30,570 bases of DNA, from NCBI GenBank assembly GCA_001820655.1, contig MHQM01000025.1, positions 1 to 30,570 on the forward strand. The letters are read 5' to 3'. A program made the position numbers and the translations under genes. Each line of letters starts with the position of its first letter. Positions within the stretch are counted from its first letter, which is position 1. Shown one piece after another: positions 22,769-30,477 of this stretch. Source of the stretch: Candidatus Sungbacteria bacterium RIFCSPHIGHO2_02_FULL_52_23 (GTDB lineage: Bacteria > Patescibacteriota > Minisyncoccia > Sungbacterales > HO2-52-23). The notes beneath the pieces are model-generated. The model worked only from the letters and a program-made list of their open reading frames with translations. It searched no databases and was not told the DNA's origin.

Positions 22769-23290
22769 ATTAATCAGAATATCATCCAACGAAGATACCG
22801 TATCAATCAGTGGATCCGTACCTCGCCGATCCGCGTCATCGGATCGGACGGCAAGAATCTCGGCGTTCTGGAAACGGCCGAGGCGCTCCGTATAGCGCAG
22901 GAGCAAGGGTTTGATCTCATTGAGATCTCGCCTACCGCTACTCCGCCTGTATGCCGAATCATGGATTTCGGCAAATTCAAGTACGAGCGCGAGAAGGGAG
23001 AGCGCGAGCACGGCAAGAAGCAAAAGGAAGTTGAGATCAAAGGCGTGCGGATCGGATTTACCACAGGTACGCATGATCTTGCGATGCGCGCCAAACAAAT
23101 CGCAAAGTTTCTGGAGGATGGGGACAAAGTACGGGTTGATATGCGTCTGCGGGGCCGTGAAAAAGCTCATGGAGATCTGGCTCTTGCGCGATTCAAAGAA
23201 TTCCTCGCGACGATCCCCGTGGAGTTCACGCTGGAAGCCCCGCCCAAGAGATTCCCCCAGGGATTTATCGCGATACTAAACAAGAAATAA
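22769..23290 (+). CDS. infC: Translation initiation factor IF-3, non-AUG start
   Basis: Reading back from the C-terminal domain (MDFGKFKYEREKGER...KRFPQGFIAILNKK), the frame stays open through the linker and N-terminal domain: RINQWIRTSPIRVIGSDGKNLGV and DLIEISPTATPPVCRI. No in-frame ATG, GTG or TTG precedes that region. ATT at 22769 gives 173 residues, the normal IF3 size; nearby ATC codons (for example 22781) are alternatives. E. coli infC also uses AUU, which lets IF3 repress its own translation, so the same control is plausible here. The ATG at 22961 would delete the whole N-terminal domain. It lies in an infC-rpmI-rplT cluster. Confidence 0.88.
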   Translation: MNQNIIQRRYRINQWIRTSPIRVIGSDGKNLGVLETAEALRIAQEQGFDLIEISPTATPPVCRIMDFGKFKYEREKGEREHGKKQKEVEIKGVRIGFTTGTHDLAMRAKQIAKFLEDGDKVRVDMRLRGREKAHGDLALARFKEFLATIPVEFTLEAPPKRFPQGFIAILNKK

Positions 23291-23316
23291 TTTTCGAGAT
23301 ACATTTTAAAAATCGT

Positions 23317-23496
23317 ATGAGAAAATCAGTGCTGAAAAGGGTCAAGATCACCGGAACCGGAAAATTGCTTCATCGCAAACCCGGACAAAACCATTTCAAC
23401 GCAAAGGCATCGCGCCGGAGCCAGCTTCGCCGCAGTAAAATGACCGCCTTTACGCCGATACTCGCCAAGAAGATTCATGGATATATAAACCAATGA
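23317..23496 (+). CDS. rpmI: 50S ribosomal protein bL35
   Basis: 59 residues: MRKSVLKRVKITGTGKLLHRKPGQNHFNAKASRRS... has the basic bL35 pattern (KRVKITGTGKLLH, GQNHFNAKAS). It lies 26 nt after infC, and its TGA overlaps the rplT ATG by 4 nt, the classical infC-rpmI-rplT order. Confidence 0.93.
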   Translation: MRKSVLKRVKITGTGKLLHRKPGQNHFNAKASRRSQLRRSKMTAFTPILAKKIHGYINQ

Positions 23497-23837
23497 CACG
23501 AGTCAAACGAGGCATCATCGCCCATAAAAGACGGGAAAAAGTCCTCAAGGCCGCCAAAGGCTTCAAGTGGGGACGGAAATCAAAAGAGCGCATGGCGCGC
23601 GAAGCGCTCCTGCATGCATGGAGCCACGCCTATACCGGACGCAAAGAGCGCAAGCGAAGCTTCCGCGCGCTTTGGCAGACACGGATCGGAAGTGCCGCGC
23701 ACGTGGAAGGACTCTCCTACAGCAAGCTCATGGGAGGTCTGAAAAAGAAAGGCATCGCGCTTGACCGCAAAGTCCTCTCCGAGATCGCGGCGGCACATCC
23801 CGAAGTCTTCAAAAAAATCGCCGCAGAGGCAAAATAG
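23493..23837 (+). CDS. rplT: 50S ribosomal protein bL20
   Basis: 114 residues: MTRVKRGIIAHKRREKVLKAAKGFKWGRKSK is the basic RNA-binding N-terminus, followed by HAWSHAYTGRKERKRSFRALWQTRIGSAA and GLSYSKLMGGLKKKGIALDRKVLSEIA. Binds 23S rRNA early in large-subunit assembly and in many bacteria represses its own operon. Full length, followed by a strong terminator. Confidence 0.97.
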   Translation: MTRVKRGIIAHKRREKVLKAAKGFKWGRKSKERMAREALLHAWSHAYTGRKERKRSFRALWQTRIGSAAHVEGLSYSKLMGGLKKKGIALDRKVLSEIAAAHPEVFKKIAAEAK

Positions 23838-23852
23838 CGTCGGATATCACCA

Positions 23853-23884
23853 ATCAAAAACCCGCCTACCGGCGGGTTTTTGAT
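23853..23884. terminator. Bidirectional terminator shared by rplT and the NUDIX gene
   Basis: 14-bp perfect arms (ATCAAAAACCCGCC, loop TACC, GGCGGGTTTTTGAT). It has T-runs on both strands. It starts 15 nt after rplT and also contains the last codons and the stop of the convergent NUDIX gene. Confidence 0.9.
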
Positions 23885-24327
23885 TTCGCGATCCTATTCA
23901 AAAAAGTATCCGCTTTTTTGAGAATACGCTTCGTCCCCGGATAAAATACTTTTTTGTAGGCATCGGCGTACGGAAGCCACACTCCCCCGATATGCTCACG
24001 CGACAAAGTGATTTTCTTCTCCCGCGTCCTCGCGACAAACCATACCACAAATTTCAGCGTCTTCTTGCCTCGCCACGTATAGATGTACCGCTCACCTGCG
24101 CGGAAGCCCGGAATAATCTTCACATCCCAAAGTCCGCTTTCCTCCGCGATCTCGCGCCGTGCCGCATCCTCCGATGTCTCGCCTTTTTCAATGTGTCCTT
24201 TGGGGAAACTCCAATACTCTTTTGGAGCGGGTCCTTTGCGCGCATGATGCAGGAGAAGATAGCGGCGGCTCCGCCCCGAGCCGCAAAACACAACCGCCCC
24301 CGCAGACCGTTCAATGTGGGCAGTCAT
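23866..24327 (-). CDS. NUDIX hydrolase
   Basis: 153 residues from MTAHIERSAGAVVF. The Nudix box GX5EX7REXXEEXG is complete at residues 44-66 (GHIEKGE ... RREIAEESG). These enzymes hydrolyse nucleoside diphosphates linked to another moiety; the ERSAGAVVF start and KEYWSFPKGHIEKGE resemble diadenosine-polyphosphate (MutT/Ap4A) hydrolases, but the substrate is not certain. The ATG overlaps the polX stop (ATGA). The C-terminal residues KSKTRR are encoded by the terminator hairpin, with the TAG stop beginning in its loop. Confidence 0.92.
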   Translation of the reverse strand: MTAHIERSAGAVVFCGSGRSRRYLLLHHARKGPAPKEYWSFPKGHIEKGETSEDAARREIAEESGLWDVKIIPGFRAGERYIYTWRGKKTLKFVVWFVARTREKKITLSREHIGGVWLPYADAYKKVFYPGTKRILKKADTFLNRIAKSKTRR

Positions 24328-26042
24328 TTCAACATTTTTAGCATTTTTTCCACCGGCCATGCGTTGATGATATCTTTTTTCTCGGCCCATCCGCGGCGCG
24401 CTTGTGCGATTCCGTATTCAAGATATTGGAAATGCTTCACGGAGTGCGCATCCGAGTCAATGCTCATCTTCACTCCTGCCGCCACGCATTTGCGGACATA
24501 GTCGTCCTTGATATCCGCGCGCTCCGGATACGCGTTGATTTCAAGCACCGTGCCGGTGCTTTTTGCCGCCGCGATCACCTCATCAATATCAAGCTCTATC
24601 GGCGCGCGGCGCGGGATAAGGCGACCTGTCAGATGAAAGATAATATCCACATGAGGGTTTTCCATCGCGCGGATGACGCGGCGCGTCTGCTCGGCGCGCG
24701 AGAGCTTAAAGTGGCTGTGTACGGCAACCCCCACGACATCGAGTCGTGCCAACACGTCATCGCGGATATCCAAAGATCCGGACGGCCCGATATTCACTTC
24801 AGCGCCCTTCAGTATTTTGAATTTTAGATTTTTCAGTTTCTTATTGATCCGGTCAATCTCTCCCATCTGCTTGATCAGCTTTTTCTCGTCTGCTCCCCCC
24901 GTCATGGCAAGCGACCGCGTATGATCGGTGATCGCGATGTATGAAAGGCCCGCTTCAGCTCCCGCTCGCGCCATCTCCTCAATGGAATTTTCGCCGTCTG
25001 TCCAGTCGGTCTGCACTTGCAGATCGCCGCACACATCATCATAGCCCACAAGATCCGGCAGTTTGCCGCGGCGGGCGGCCTCAATCTCTCCCGTATTTTC
25101 ACGCATTTCGGGCTCTATATAGCGCAAACCGAGTTTCTTATAGAGTTCTTCTTCACTCCTGCCTGCAATAAACTGTTTTCCACGGAATAGACCATATTCG
25201 TTGAGCTTCCATCCTTTTTTAGAGGCATACTCGCGCAACGCCACGTTATGATCCTTGGAACCCGTAAAATAATTGAGCGCCGCACCCCATGACTTTTCCG
25301 GTACGACGCGCAAATCGCAATCAAGGCCGTTTTTCAGACGGACATTTGTTTTGGTAGGGCCGTGCCCGTAGACATGCGCGATAAAGGGCAGGCCGAGAAA
25401 CCGGTCCATGACTTTTTCGGGGTGCTCCGACGACGCCAAAAGATCAATATCCCCGATTGTCTCGCGCCGCCTCCGTACGGACCCTGCGGCCGTCACCCGC
25501 GTCACTTCGGGAAATTTCCCGATCATCGCTGTGATCACGCGGATTTCTGGCATCATCAAGCCAAGCACGCGCAGACCGCCCGACTGCTTCAAAAACTCAA
25601 TGCCTTTCAAAATCTTCTCCTCGGACTTTTTGCCAAACCGTGGAAGCCGGGCGACTTTGCCCGCGCGCGCCGCACGCTCAAGATCCGCGAGCGTACGCAC
25701 GCGCAGTTTCTCCCAAAGCACCTTTATCATCTTCGGCCCCACGCCCTCCACTGCAGTCAGCTCCGCAATGCGGACAGGTATTTTTTTCTTGAGTGCGGCG
25801 TACTCCTTGAAATGCCCCGTCTTTAAAAGCTCCTCAATGTGCCGCGCGATGCCCGCACCCACTCCCGGGATTTCCTCAAGTGCGGCAAGGCCTCCCGCGT
25901 GATATATCTCTTTTACCTCCCGATCAAGCGATTCCACGCCGAGTGCCGCCCTCTCGTAAGCCCGCGGCTTGAACTGCACGTCCTGCATCTCAAAGAGTGC
26001 TGTCATCTCCAAGAGAATTTTTGCGATCTCACTATTGTTCAT
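24324..26042 (-). CDS. polX: Family X DNA polymerase with PHP domain (PolX)
   Basis: 572 residues. Gap-filling repair polymerase. Helix-hairpin-helix motifs at about 58-66 (IPGVGAGIA) and 98-106 (VEGVGPKMI). The nucleotidyltransferase core has GSVRRRRETIGDIDLL (187-202, metal ligands Asp198 and Asp200), and a C-terminal PHP domain begins near residue 340. The first PHP metal motif, usually DLHxH, reads DLQVQTDWTDG, so both His are Gln. Later PHP motifs (AITDHTRS, IGPSGSLDI, DSDAHSV) remain. The 3-5 exonuclease activity may be altered. The stop overlaps the NUDIX start, suggesting a repair-related operon. Confidence 0.94.
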   Translation of the reverse strand: MNNSEIAKILLEMTALFEMQDVQFKPRAYERAALGVESLDREVKEIYHAGGLAALEEIPGVGAGIARHIEELLKTGHFKEYAALKKKIPVRIAELTAVEGVGPKMIKVLWEKLRVRTLADLERAARAGKVARLPRFGKKSEEKILKGIEFLKQSGGLRVLGLMMPEIRVITAMIGKFPEVTRVTAAGSVRRRRETIGDIDLLASSEHPEKVMDRFLGLPFIAHVYGHGPTKTNVRLKNGLDCDLRVVPEKSWGAALNYFTGSKDHNVALREYASKKGWKLNEYGLFRGKQFIAGRSEEELYKKLGLRYIEPEMRENTGEIEAARRGKLPDLVGYDDVCGDLQVQTDWTDGENSIEEMARAGAEAGLSYIAITDHTRSLAMTGGADEKKLIKQMGEIDRINKKLKNLKFKILKGAEVNIGPSGSLDIRDDVLARLDVVGVAVHSHFKLSRAEQTRRVIRAMENPHVDIIFHLTGRLIPRRAPIELDIDEVIAAAKSTGTVLEINAYPERADIKDDYVRKCVAAGVKMSIDSDAHSVKHFQYLEYGIAQARRGWAEKKDIINAWPVEKMLKMLK

Positions 26043-26060
26043 AGCCGCGGCATACCGGAG

Positions 26061-26699
26061 TTATATTTTCTTTCTTTCAACAAACCGTGAAGCTCCGGAT
26101 GGGACTTTGGGGAGGATATACGGCTTCAAAAATACAAGCATGATCGTGGCGACAAACGTCAGTATCCCCACCATGGGAAATACGGCGCGAAATCCCACGG
26201 ATGCGCCCAATACTCCACCGAGCATCGCGCCGAATGCGGATCCCGCCCCCACGGAAAAACTTGAAAAAAGCGCCCATTCAAAGCCCTCCCGCCCTTTATC
26301 TATATGCCGCGTAAAGATCGCATAAAACGGCGGGATGATCATGGCGTCGGCAATGCCGATGAAGAATTGCAGGAGATACACGTGCAGGATGTTGGTCGCA
26401 AAAAAGTAGAGAGAGATCAGCAGGGCATTAAGCAAGCCTCCTGCGATCATAAAATAAAAATCGTCAATCTCGCCGTGATTTTTATCCACAAAACGCGCTA
26501 CGAAAAGCTGTACGATGGATTTGGTTACCCAATAGACAGTGATCGCAAAACCCACGCTCGCGACGGTCGCCCCCGCAATCTGTGTCGTGATAAATACGGC
26601 ATAGATCGGGGGCAAAAATCCCGCCGCCGCGGTGAGGACAAAATACGCCATCACGATCACGAGAATCACCTGATTAAGCTTCGGAAACCACGATTTCAT
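26061..26699 (-). CDS. Half-size MFS transporter (six TM helices)
   Basis: 212 residues with six hydrophobic segments, for example VILVIVMAYFVLTAAAGFLPPI, ITTQIAGATVASVGFAITVYWV, FYFMIAGGLLNALLISLYFF and GFRAVFPMVGILTFVATIML. The loop KSIVQLFVARFVDKNHGEIDDF corresponds to the MFS signature loop between helices 2 and 3. Ordinary MFS proteins have 12 helices, so this is an N-terminal-like half ending at a clean stop and may work as a homodimer. Substrate unknown. Confidence 0.78.
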   Translation of the reverse strand: MKSWFPKLNQVILVIVMAYFVLTAAAGFLPPIYAVFITTQIAGATVASVGFAITVYWVTKSIVQLFVARFVDKNHGEIDDFYFMIAGGLLNALLISLYFFATNILHVYLLQFFIGIADAMIIPPFYAIFTRHIDKGREGFEWALFSSFSVGAGSAFGAMLGGVLGASVGFRAVFPMVGILTFVATIMLVFLKPYILPKVPSGASRFVERKKI

Positions 26700-26720
26700 A
26701 CCGCCATGATATCACACCTG

Positions 26721-26749
26721 TTGCACAGGAACAAAAACAATATTACGAT
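26721..26749 (+). promoter_or_regulatory. msrB promoter, leaderless
   Basis: TTGCAC (26721-26726), 17 nt, TACGAT (26744-26749). The ATG at 26756 lies where transcription should begin, so the mRNA would be leaderless. Confidence 0.6.
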
Positions 26750-26755
26750 GTAGCC

Positions 26756-27151
26756 ATGGATACACATGACGAGACGTATTGGAAGCAAAAGCTCACGCCG
26801 GAGCAGTATCGCGTCATGCGCGAAAAAGACACCGAAGCGCCTTTTACCGGCACGCTGATCCAGAATCACGAGACCGGCATGTACAAATGCGCCGCGTGTG
26901 GCGCGCCGCTTTTCTCCTCCGACACAAAGTTTAATTCGGGTACCGGCTGGCCGAGTTTTTATGATGTCGTCTCCAAAGGCAACGTAGAAACCCGCGAAGA
27001 CACGAGCTTTGGCATGCGCCGCACCGAAGTCGTGTGTCGCACATGCGGCGGACATCTGGGGCACGTCTTTGAAGACGGACCGAAAGAAAAAACCGGCAAG
27101 CGCTACTGCATCAACTCCTGCGCGCTTGATTTTGCACCGGAAAAAAAATAG
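26756..27151 (+). CDS. msrB: Peptide-methionine (R)-S-oxide reductase MsrB
   Basis: 131 residues. Reduces the R form of methionine sulfoxide in proteins. Zinc ligands Cys45/48 (CAAC) and Cys94/97 (CRTC), substrate motif GTGWPSFYD, catalytic Cys118 in RYCINSCALDF. Another Cys follows two residues after INS (Cys122), a possible resolving residue. Complete, single-gene plus-strand unit between two minus-strand transporters. Confidence 0.96.
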   Translation: MDTHDETYWKQKLTPEQYRVMREKDTEAPFTGTLIQNHETGMYKCAACGAPLFSSDTKFNSGTGWPSFYDVVSKGNVETREDTSFGMRRTEVVCRTCGGHLGHVFEDGPKEKTGKRYCINSCALDFAPEKK

Positions 27152-27236
27152 GCCGCAATCGAACCATCGCAGCCACAGGTTTTCCACACCTTGCACACAG
27201 CTTATGCAGTCTCTTCGTCATCACGACAAGACTGCT

Positions 27237-28358
27237 TTATTGCGCGATTCGCACAAGCTCCGCGATGACGCCTGCGATAATCAGGGTATAGATGCCATAG
27301 CTCATCCACGCAGGTATGATGCCGCGGCCATGGTGCTCCTGCCTGATCTTACGCCCCATAAGGAGAAACAGCAGTCCGTCTACGCCAAACGCCATGACAC
27401 CCACGATACTGATGATCGCGATGAAGTTTTGAAATCCGGCAAGGTATAAAAGAAACGGTATGGCAGATGCCGTAAGCCATGCGGCCCGGCGTGGGACAGC
27501 AAGATCAAGCGAGAGCATGGCCTGAAAATTGGCCGAAAGCGCGATAAAAGACGTGAGCACCGCGAGGAACCCTGCCATACTCGCAAAAAGCACGACATTG
27601 CCCCCGACAAGCTGTCCGAGGCCCGCGATCGCATCGGTGCTTGTAGCGCCTCCCGTCACCCCCACGACCGCGTACGCAAAAAAGAAATACAGGACAGCCG
27701 GGATCAAAGAGCCTGCGACAATCGCGGCGCGTACTTTTGCTCTGTCGCGCCCGAGGACGGTTACGAGATCCGGTATGACGGACGCGCCCGAGAGCGCAAA
27801 AAGCAAGACGCCGTATGGCACGAAAAGATTGCTCCAGTGGATGCCCGCAAGACGCAAGGGCGACGCATGGGGTAGTAGCAGAAAAGAGAGTCCCGCAACA
27901 AAAGCGATCTCAAAGACCGTCAGCACTCCATTGATCGCGGCTTCTTTTTTGAGCGGGAAAAACGTCACGAGAGCGACAAAACACGCAAGACCTGACGCGA
28001 GCAAAAAGCCGTCGCCTGCAAGGGCTACCCGCGACACAACCGTCTCCAAAAACACGGAGCCGATGATGAGATACGCCAAAAGCGTGCCGACTGTCCCAAA
28101 AAGTGCTGACGCCCATGACACCAGTGCCGCGCGGCGCCCGAGATGCATGCGGGCGTAGCCCGGCATGCGGTGGAAATGCGGCGTTACAAGCACGATCTCG
28201 CCGTACAGGAGATGCAAGACGAGCATGACGCCCGAAATCACGACAAGCTCTGCCGCCCCGAGCCAAAATCCCGTTTGCGCAAACGAAAAAGGGATGGCAA
28301 ACATCCCCGCTCCGATGATCATCCCCGCAAGCACGAAGACGGCTTTGAAAAAACGCAT
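27237..28358 (-). CDS. Aromatic amino-acid permease-like transporter
   Basis: 373 residues with about eleven TM helices. The start FKAVFVLAGMIIGAGMFAIPFSFAQTGFWLG matches the first helices of the hydroxy/aromatic amino acid permease (Trp/Tyr permease-like) group, with the unwound GMIIGAGMFAIP motif of the APC fold. Later segments (ALSGASVIPDLVTVLGRDRAKVRAAIVAGSLIPAVLYFFFAYAVVGVTG) are also typical. It probably imports amino acids, fitting an organism with few biosynthetic pathways; the exact substrate is not predictable. The ATG follows directly after a foldback element. Confidence 0.85.
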   Translation of the reverse strand: MRFFKAVFVLAGMIIGAGMFAIPFSFAQTGFWLGAAELVVISGVMLVLHLLYGEIVLVTPHFHRMPGYARMHLGRRAALVSWASALFGTVGTLLAYLIIGSVFLETVVSRVALAGDGFLLASGLACFVALVTFFPLKKEAAINGVLTVFEIAFVAGLSFLLLPHASPLRLAGIHWSNLFVPYGVLLFALSGASVIPDLVTVLGRDRAKVRAAIVAGSLIPAVLYFFFAYAVVGVTGGATSTDAIAGLGQLVGGNVVLFASMAGFLAVLTSFIALSANFQAMLSLDLAVPRRAAWLTASAIPFLLYLAGFQNFIAIISIVGVMAFGVDGLLFLLMGRKIRQEHHGRGIIPAWMSYGIYTLIIAGVIAELVRIAQ

Positions 28359-28359
28359 A

Positions 28360-28518
28360 AGACCTACTGATTAAATAGTTTCGTAGCGAGATGTTCAGAT
28401 TTCGTGCGAGACGAAGCAAAAATTATTCAGCATATACGGTGTATATGTTGAATAATTTTTGCAAAGTCGTAGCCGAAATCTGAACATCGGAGTAGAATAG
28501 TATTTAATCAGTAGGTCT
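28360..28518. repeat. Foldback MITE-like element, copy 2
   Basis: 159 bp, almost entirely palindromic, beginning AGACCTACTGATTAAATAG and ending with the complement. Compared with copy 1 the two arm types are swapped, so it is inserted in the opposite orientation. The flanking 3 bp are ATA on both sides (28357-28359 and 28519-28521). No ORF. It lies between the LOG-protein gene and the permease start. Confidence 0.85.
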
Positions 28519-28541
28519 ATAGGTAAAACTGGTACTCCGTC

Positions 28542-29114
28542 CTAATCCTCAATCTTGTCCTTGGCGACGGCTTCCATGACTTTTGCCAGAAGTTTTTTCG
28601 GATCCGAATCAAAAACCACTTTCCCCGTGCCGCGATGCGCTTTTGCGAGCAGCTCTTCAAGCTCGTCTGCTATGCCGCCCGTGCCCGTCAGCACGCCTAT
28701 TGGTTTTTTGTCTTCAAATGCGATGGTAAATTCGTTCAACGTACCCATCCGTCCGCATGTGACGATCACGGCATCAGACGAGCGCGTCAGCAGGAGATTG
28801 CGCCCCGCGTAGCCGAAGCCCGTATAGATGATGATGTCGTGATTATCCAGAGGAAGCTGGTATTTTTTTACATGCTCCACTTCGGACGAAGCCGGGGAGA
28901 GTCCGATAACAAATCCGTTTTCTTCTTTGGCGCCCAGAGCGCCCCACAAGGGCGCGCCGGTTGTAGCCCCCGTCACCAAAACAGCACCTTGGCGCACGAT
29001 CTCGCGGCCAAGTTCTTTGGTCTTTTCAAGCGCATCGGGAGCGCAGTGGCCGGTTTCGGCAGCACCCGAAATGCAGATTTTATATTTGAGATGGATATGC
29101 CGTCCGTCTTTCAT
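28542..29114 (-). CDS. SLOG-fold (LOG family/TIGR00725-like) nucleotide-binding protein
   Basis: 190 residues. KICISGAAETG opens a Rossmann-like fold, followed by GREIVRQGAVLVTGATTGAPLWGALGAKE, then RNLLLTRSSDAVIVTCGRMGTLNEFTIAFEDKKPIGVL, where CGRMGTLNE takes the place of the PGGxGTxxE motif of LOG phosphoribohydrolases. Members bind nucleotides or cleave N6-substituted AMP; altered residues make cytokinin-like hydrolysis doubtful. It starts 20 nt after the beta-CASP gene and is likely co-transcribed. Confidence 0.85.
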   Translation of the reverse strand: MKDGRHIHLKYKICISGAAETGHCAPDALEKTKELGREIVRQGAVLVTGATTGAPLWGALGAKEENGFVIGLSPASSEVEHVKKYQLPLDNHDIIIYTGFGYAGRNLLLTRSSDAVIVTCGRMGTLNEFTIAFEDKKPIGVLTGTGGIADELEELLAKAHRGTGKVVFDSDPKKLLAKVMEAVAKDKIED

Positions 29115-29134
29115 AGTGTCTTTAATACTATAGA

Positions 29135-30466
29135 TTATAGCGTGAACTTCTCCCCGCGCCTAGGGGCGGTGGCGGCTACACCCAGGCGATCCGCAATCTC
29201 CTGCTTGAAGCCAAGCGCTTGTTTCTCCTCGCCCTGTACGACAAATACGTGCTTGAGAGTATCGCGCTTCGGGTCTACAAAAGCATGCAGTTGCGCGTTG
29301 TCGGCATGCGCGGAAAATCCTCCGATCTGCCGCACTTCCGCGCGCACGGGAATCTCCTCATCCATGATCCGCACTTTTTCCGCTCCATCCACCAGCCGCC
29401 TGCCGAGCGATCCTGCAGCCTGATATCCGATGATGAGCAGGACGCTCTTGGGGTCCCCGAGATAGCGGCGCGCGTGATGCAGGATCCGCCCGCCCGTCAT
29501 CATGCCCGAGCCTGCCACGATGACTTTGGGTTGGCGCACGTCATTGATCGTCTTGGATTCGTCCACCGTCAGTGTGAAATGCAGTTCCTTGGAGCGAAAA
29601 AGATGCGGGTGCGCGCGGTACAGCGCCTTGATCTCTTCTTTGTACGCCTCCGGATGGCGCTCGTATACTTCGGTGATCCGTATCGCAAGCGGCGAATCCA
29701 CGTATACGGGCATCTGCGGGATTCTTTTCTGGTGCAGCATTTCGTTGAGCAGGAAAATAATATCCTGCGTGCGCTCGGTCGCAAACGCGGGTATCAGGAG
29801 CGTGCCGCCGCGAAATGCGACATCCTCTACCGCGCGCTCAAGCTTGAGCACCCGCTCCTCTGCGTCTTCATGGAGGCGCGTGCCGTATGCCGATTCGGTG
29901 ATCAGATAATCCAGATCGCCGATCTCGTCGGGCGGCGGCAGTAGGACAGACGGCACGTTGCCCAAATCTCCGGTAAACAGTATGCGCTTGCCTCCGGTCT
30001 CAATATACGCCATGGCAGATCCCAAAATATGCCCCGCATCAAAAAGCGTGAGCTCGGCGTCTTTGATCGTACGGCTGGCGCGGTACGTCATGTCCTCCCA
30101 AAGACCAAATGTCTGCTCAATATCCTTGGCGCTGAAGAGCGCATTCTCTTCGCGCTCGGCCAGATGTAGCGCGTCCTCCAATAGCACGCGCGCGAGCTCG
30201 CGAGTCGCGGAGGTCGCGAGGATCACGCCACGGAAACCCTCATGTACCAGCTTCGGGAGCCTCCCGATATGGTCAATATGTGCGTGCGTGATCACGACCG
30301 CATCAGGCGAGGACGGGTCAAAGCCGAAAGGCTCAAAGTTCATATCCTCAATCTCGCGCGAGCCCTGAAACATCCCGCAATCCACGAGAATTTTTGCGCC
30401 GCCCGTCTCAAGCAGATGACATGCGCCGGTTACTTCTTGTGCACCTCCATGAAAAGAAATTTGCAT
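29135..30466 (-). CDS. Beta-CASP metallo-beta-lactamase-fold RNase (CPSF/Ysh1-like)
   Basis: 443 residues. Metal motif THAHIDH (His61, His63, Asp65, His66), FDAGHILGSAM and TGDLGN complete the MBL core. The beta-CASP insert starts at LITESAYGTR and contains AFATERTQDIIFLL and VIVAGSGMMTGGRILHHARRYL; GGFSAHADNAQL is the C-terminal RMMBL part. The family cleaves RNA in mRNA processing and decay. No N-terminal KH domains are present, so this is the bacterial YciC/Ysh1-type single-chain form rather than RNase J. A foldback element lies just upstream. Confidence 0.93.
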   Translation of the reverse strand: MQISFHGGAQEVTGACHLLETGGAKILVDCGMFQGSREIEDMNFEPFGFDPSSPDAVVITHAHIDHIGRLPKLVHEGFRGVILATSATRELARVLLEDALHLAEREENALFSAKDIEQTFGLWEDMTYRASRTIKDAELTLFDAGHILGSAMAYIETGGKRILFTGDLGNVPSVLLPPPDEIGDLDYLITESAYGTRLHEDAEERVLKLERAVEDVAFRGGTLLIPAFATERTQDIIFLLNEMLHQKRIPQMPVYVDSPLAIRITEVYERHPEAYKEEIKALYRAHPHLFRSKELHFTLTVDESKTINDVRQPKVIVAGSGMMTGGRILHHARRYLGDPKSVLLIIGYQAAGSLGRRLVDGAEKVRIMDEEIPVRAEVRQIGGFSAHADNAQLHAFVDPKRDTLKHVFVVQGEEKQALGFKQEIADRLGVAATAPRRGEKFTL

Positions 30467-30477
30467 AGCTAGATATT

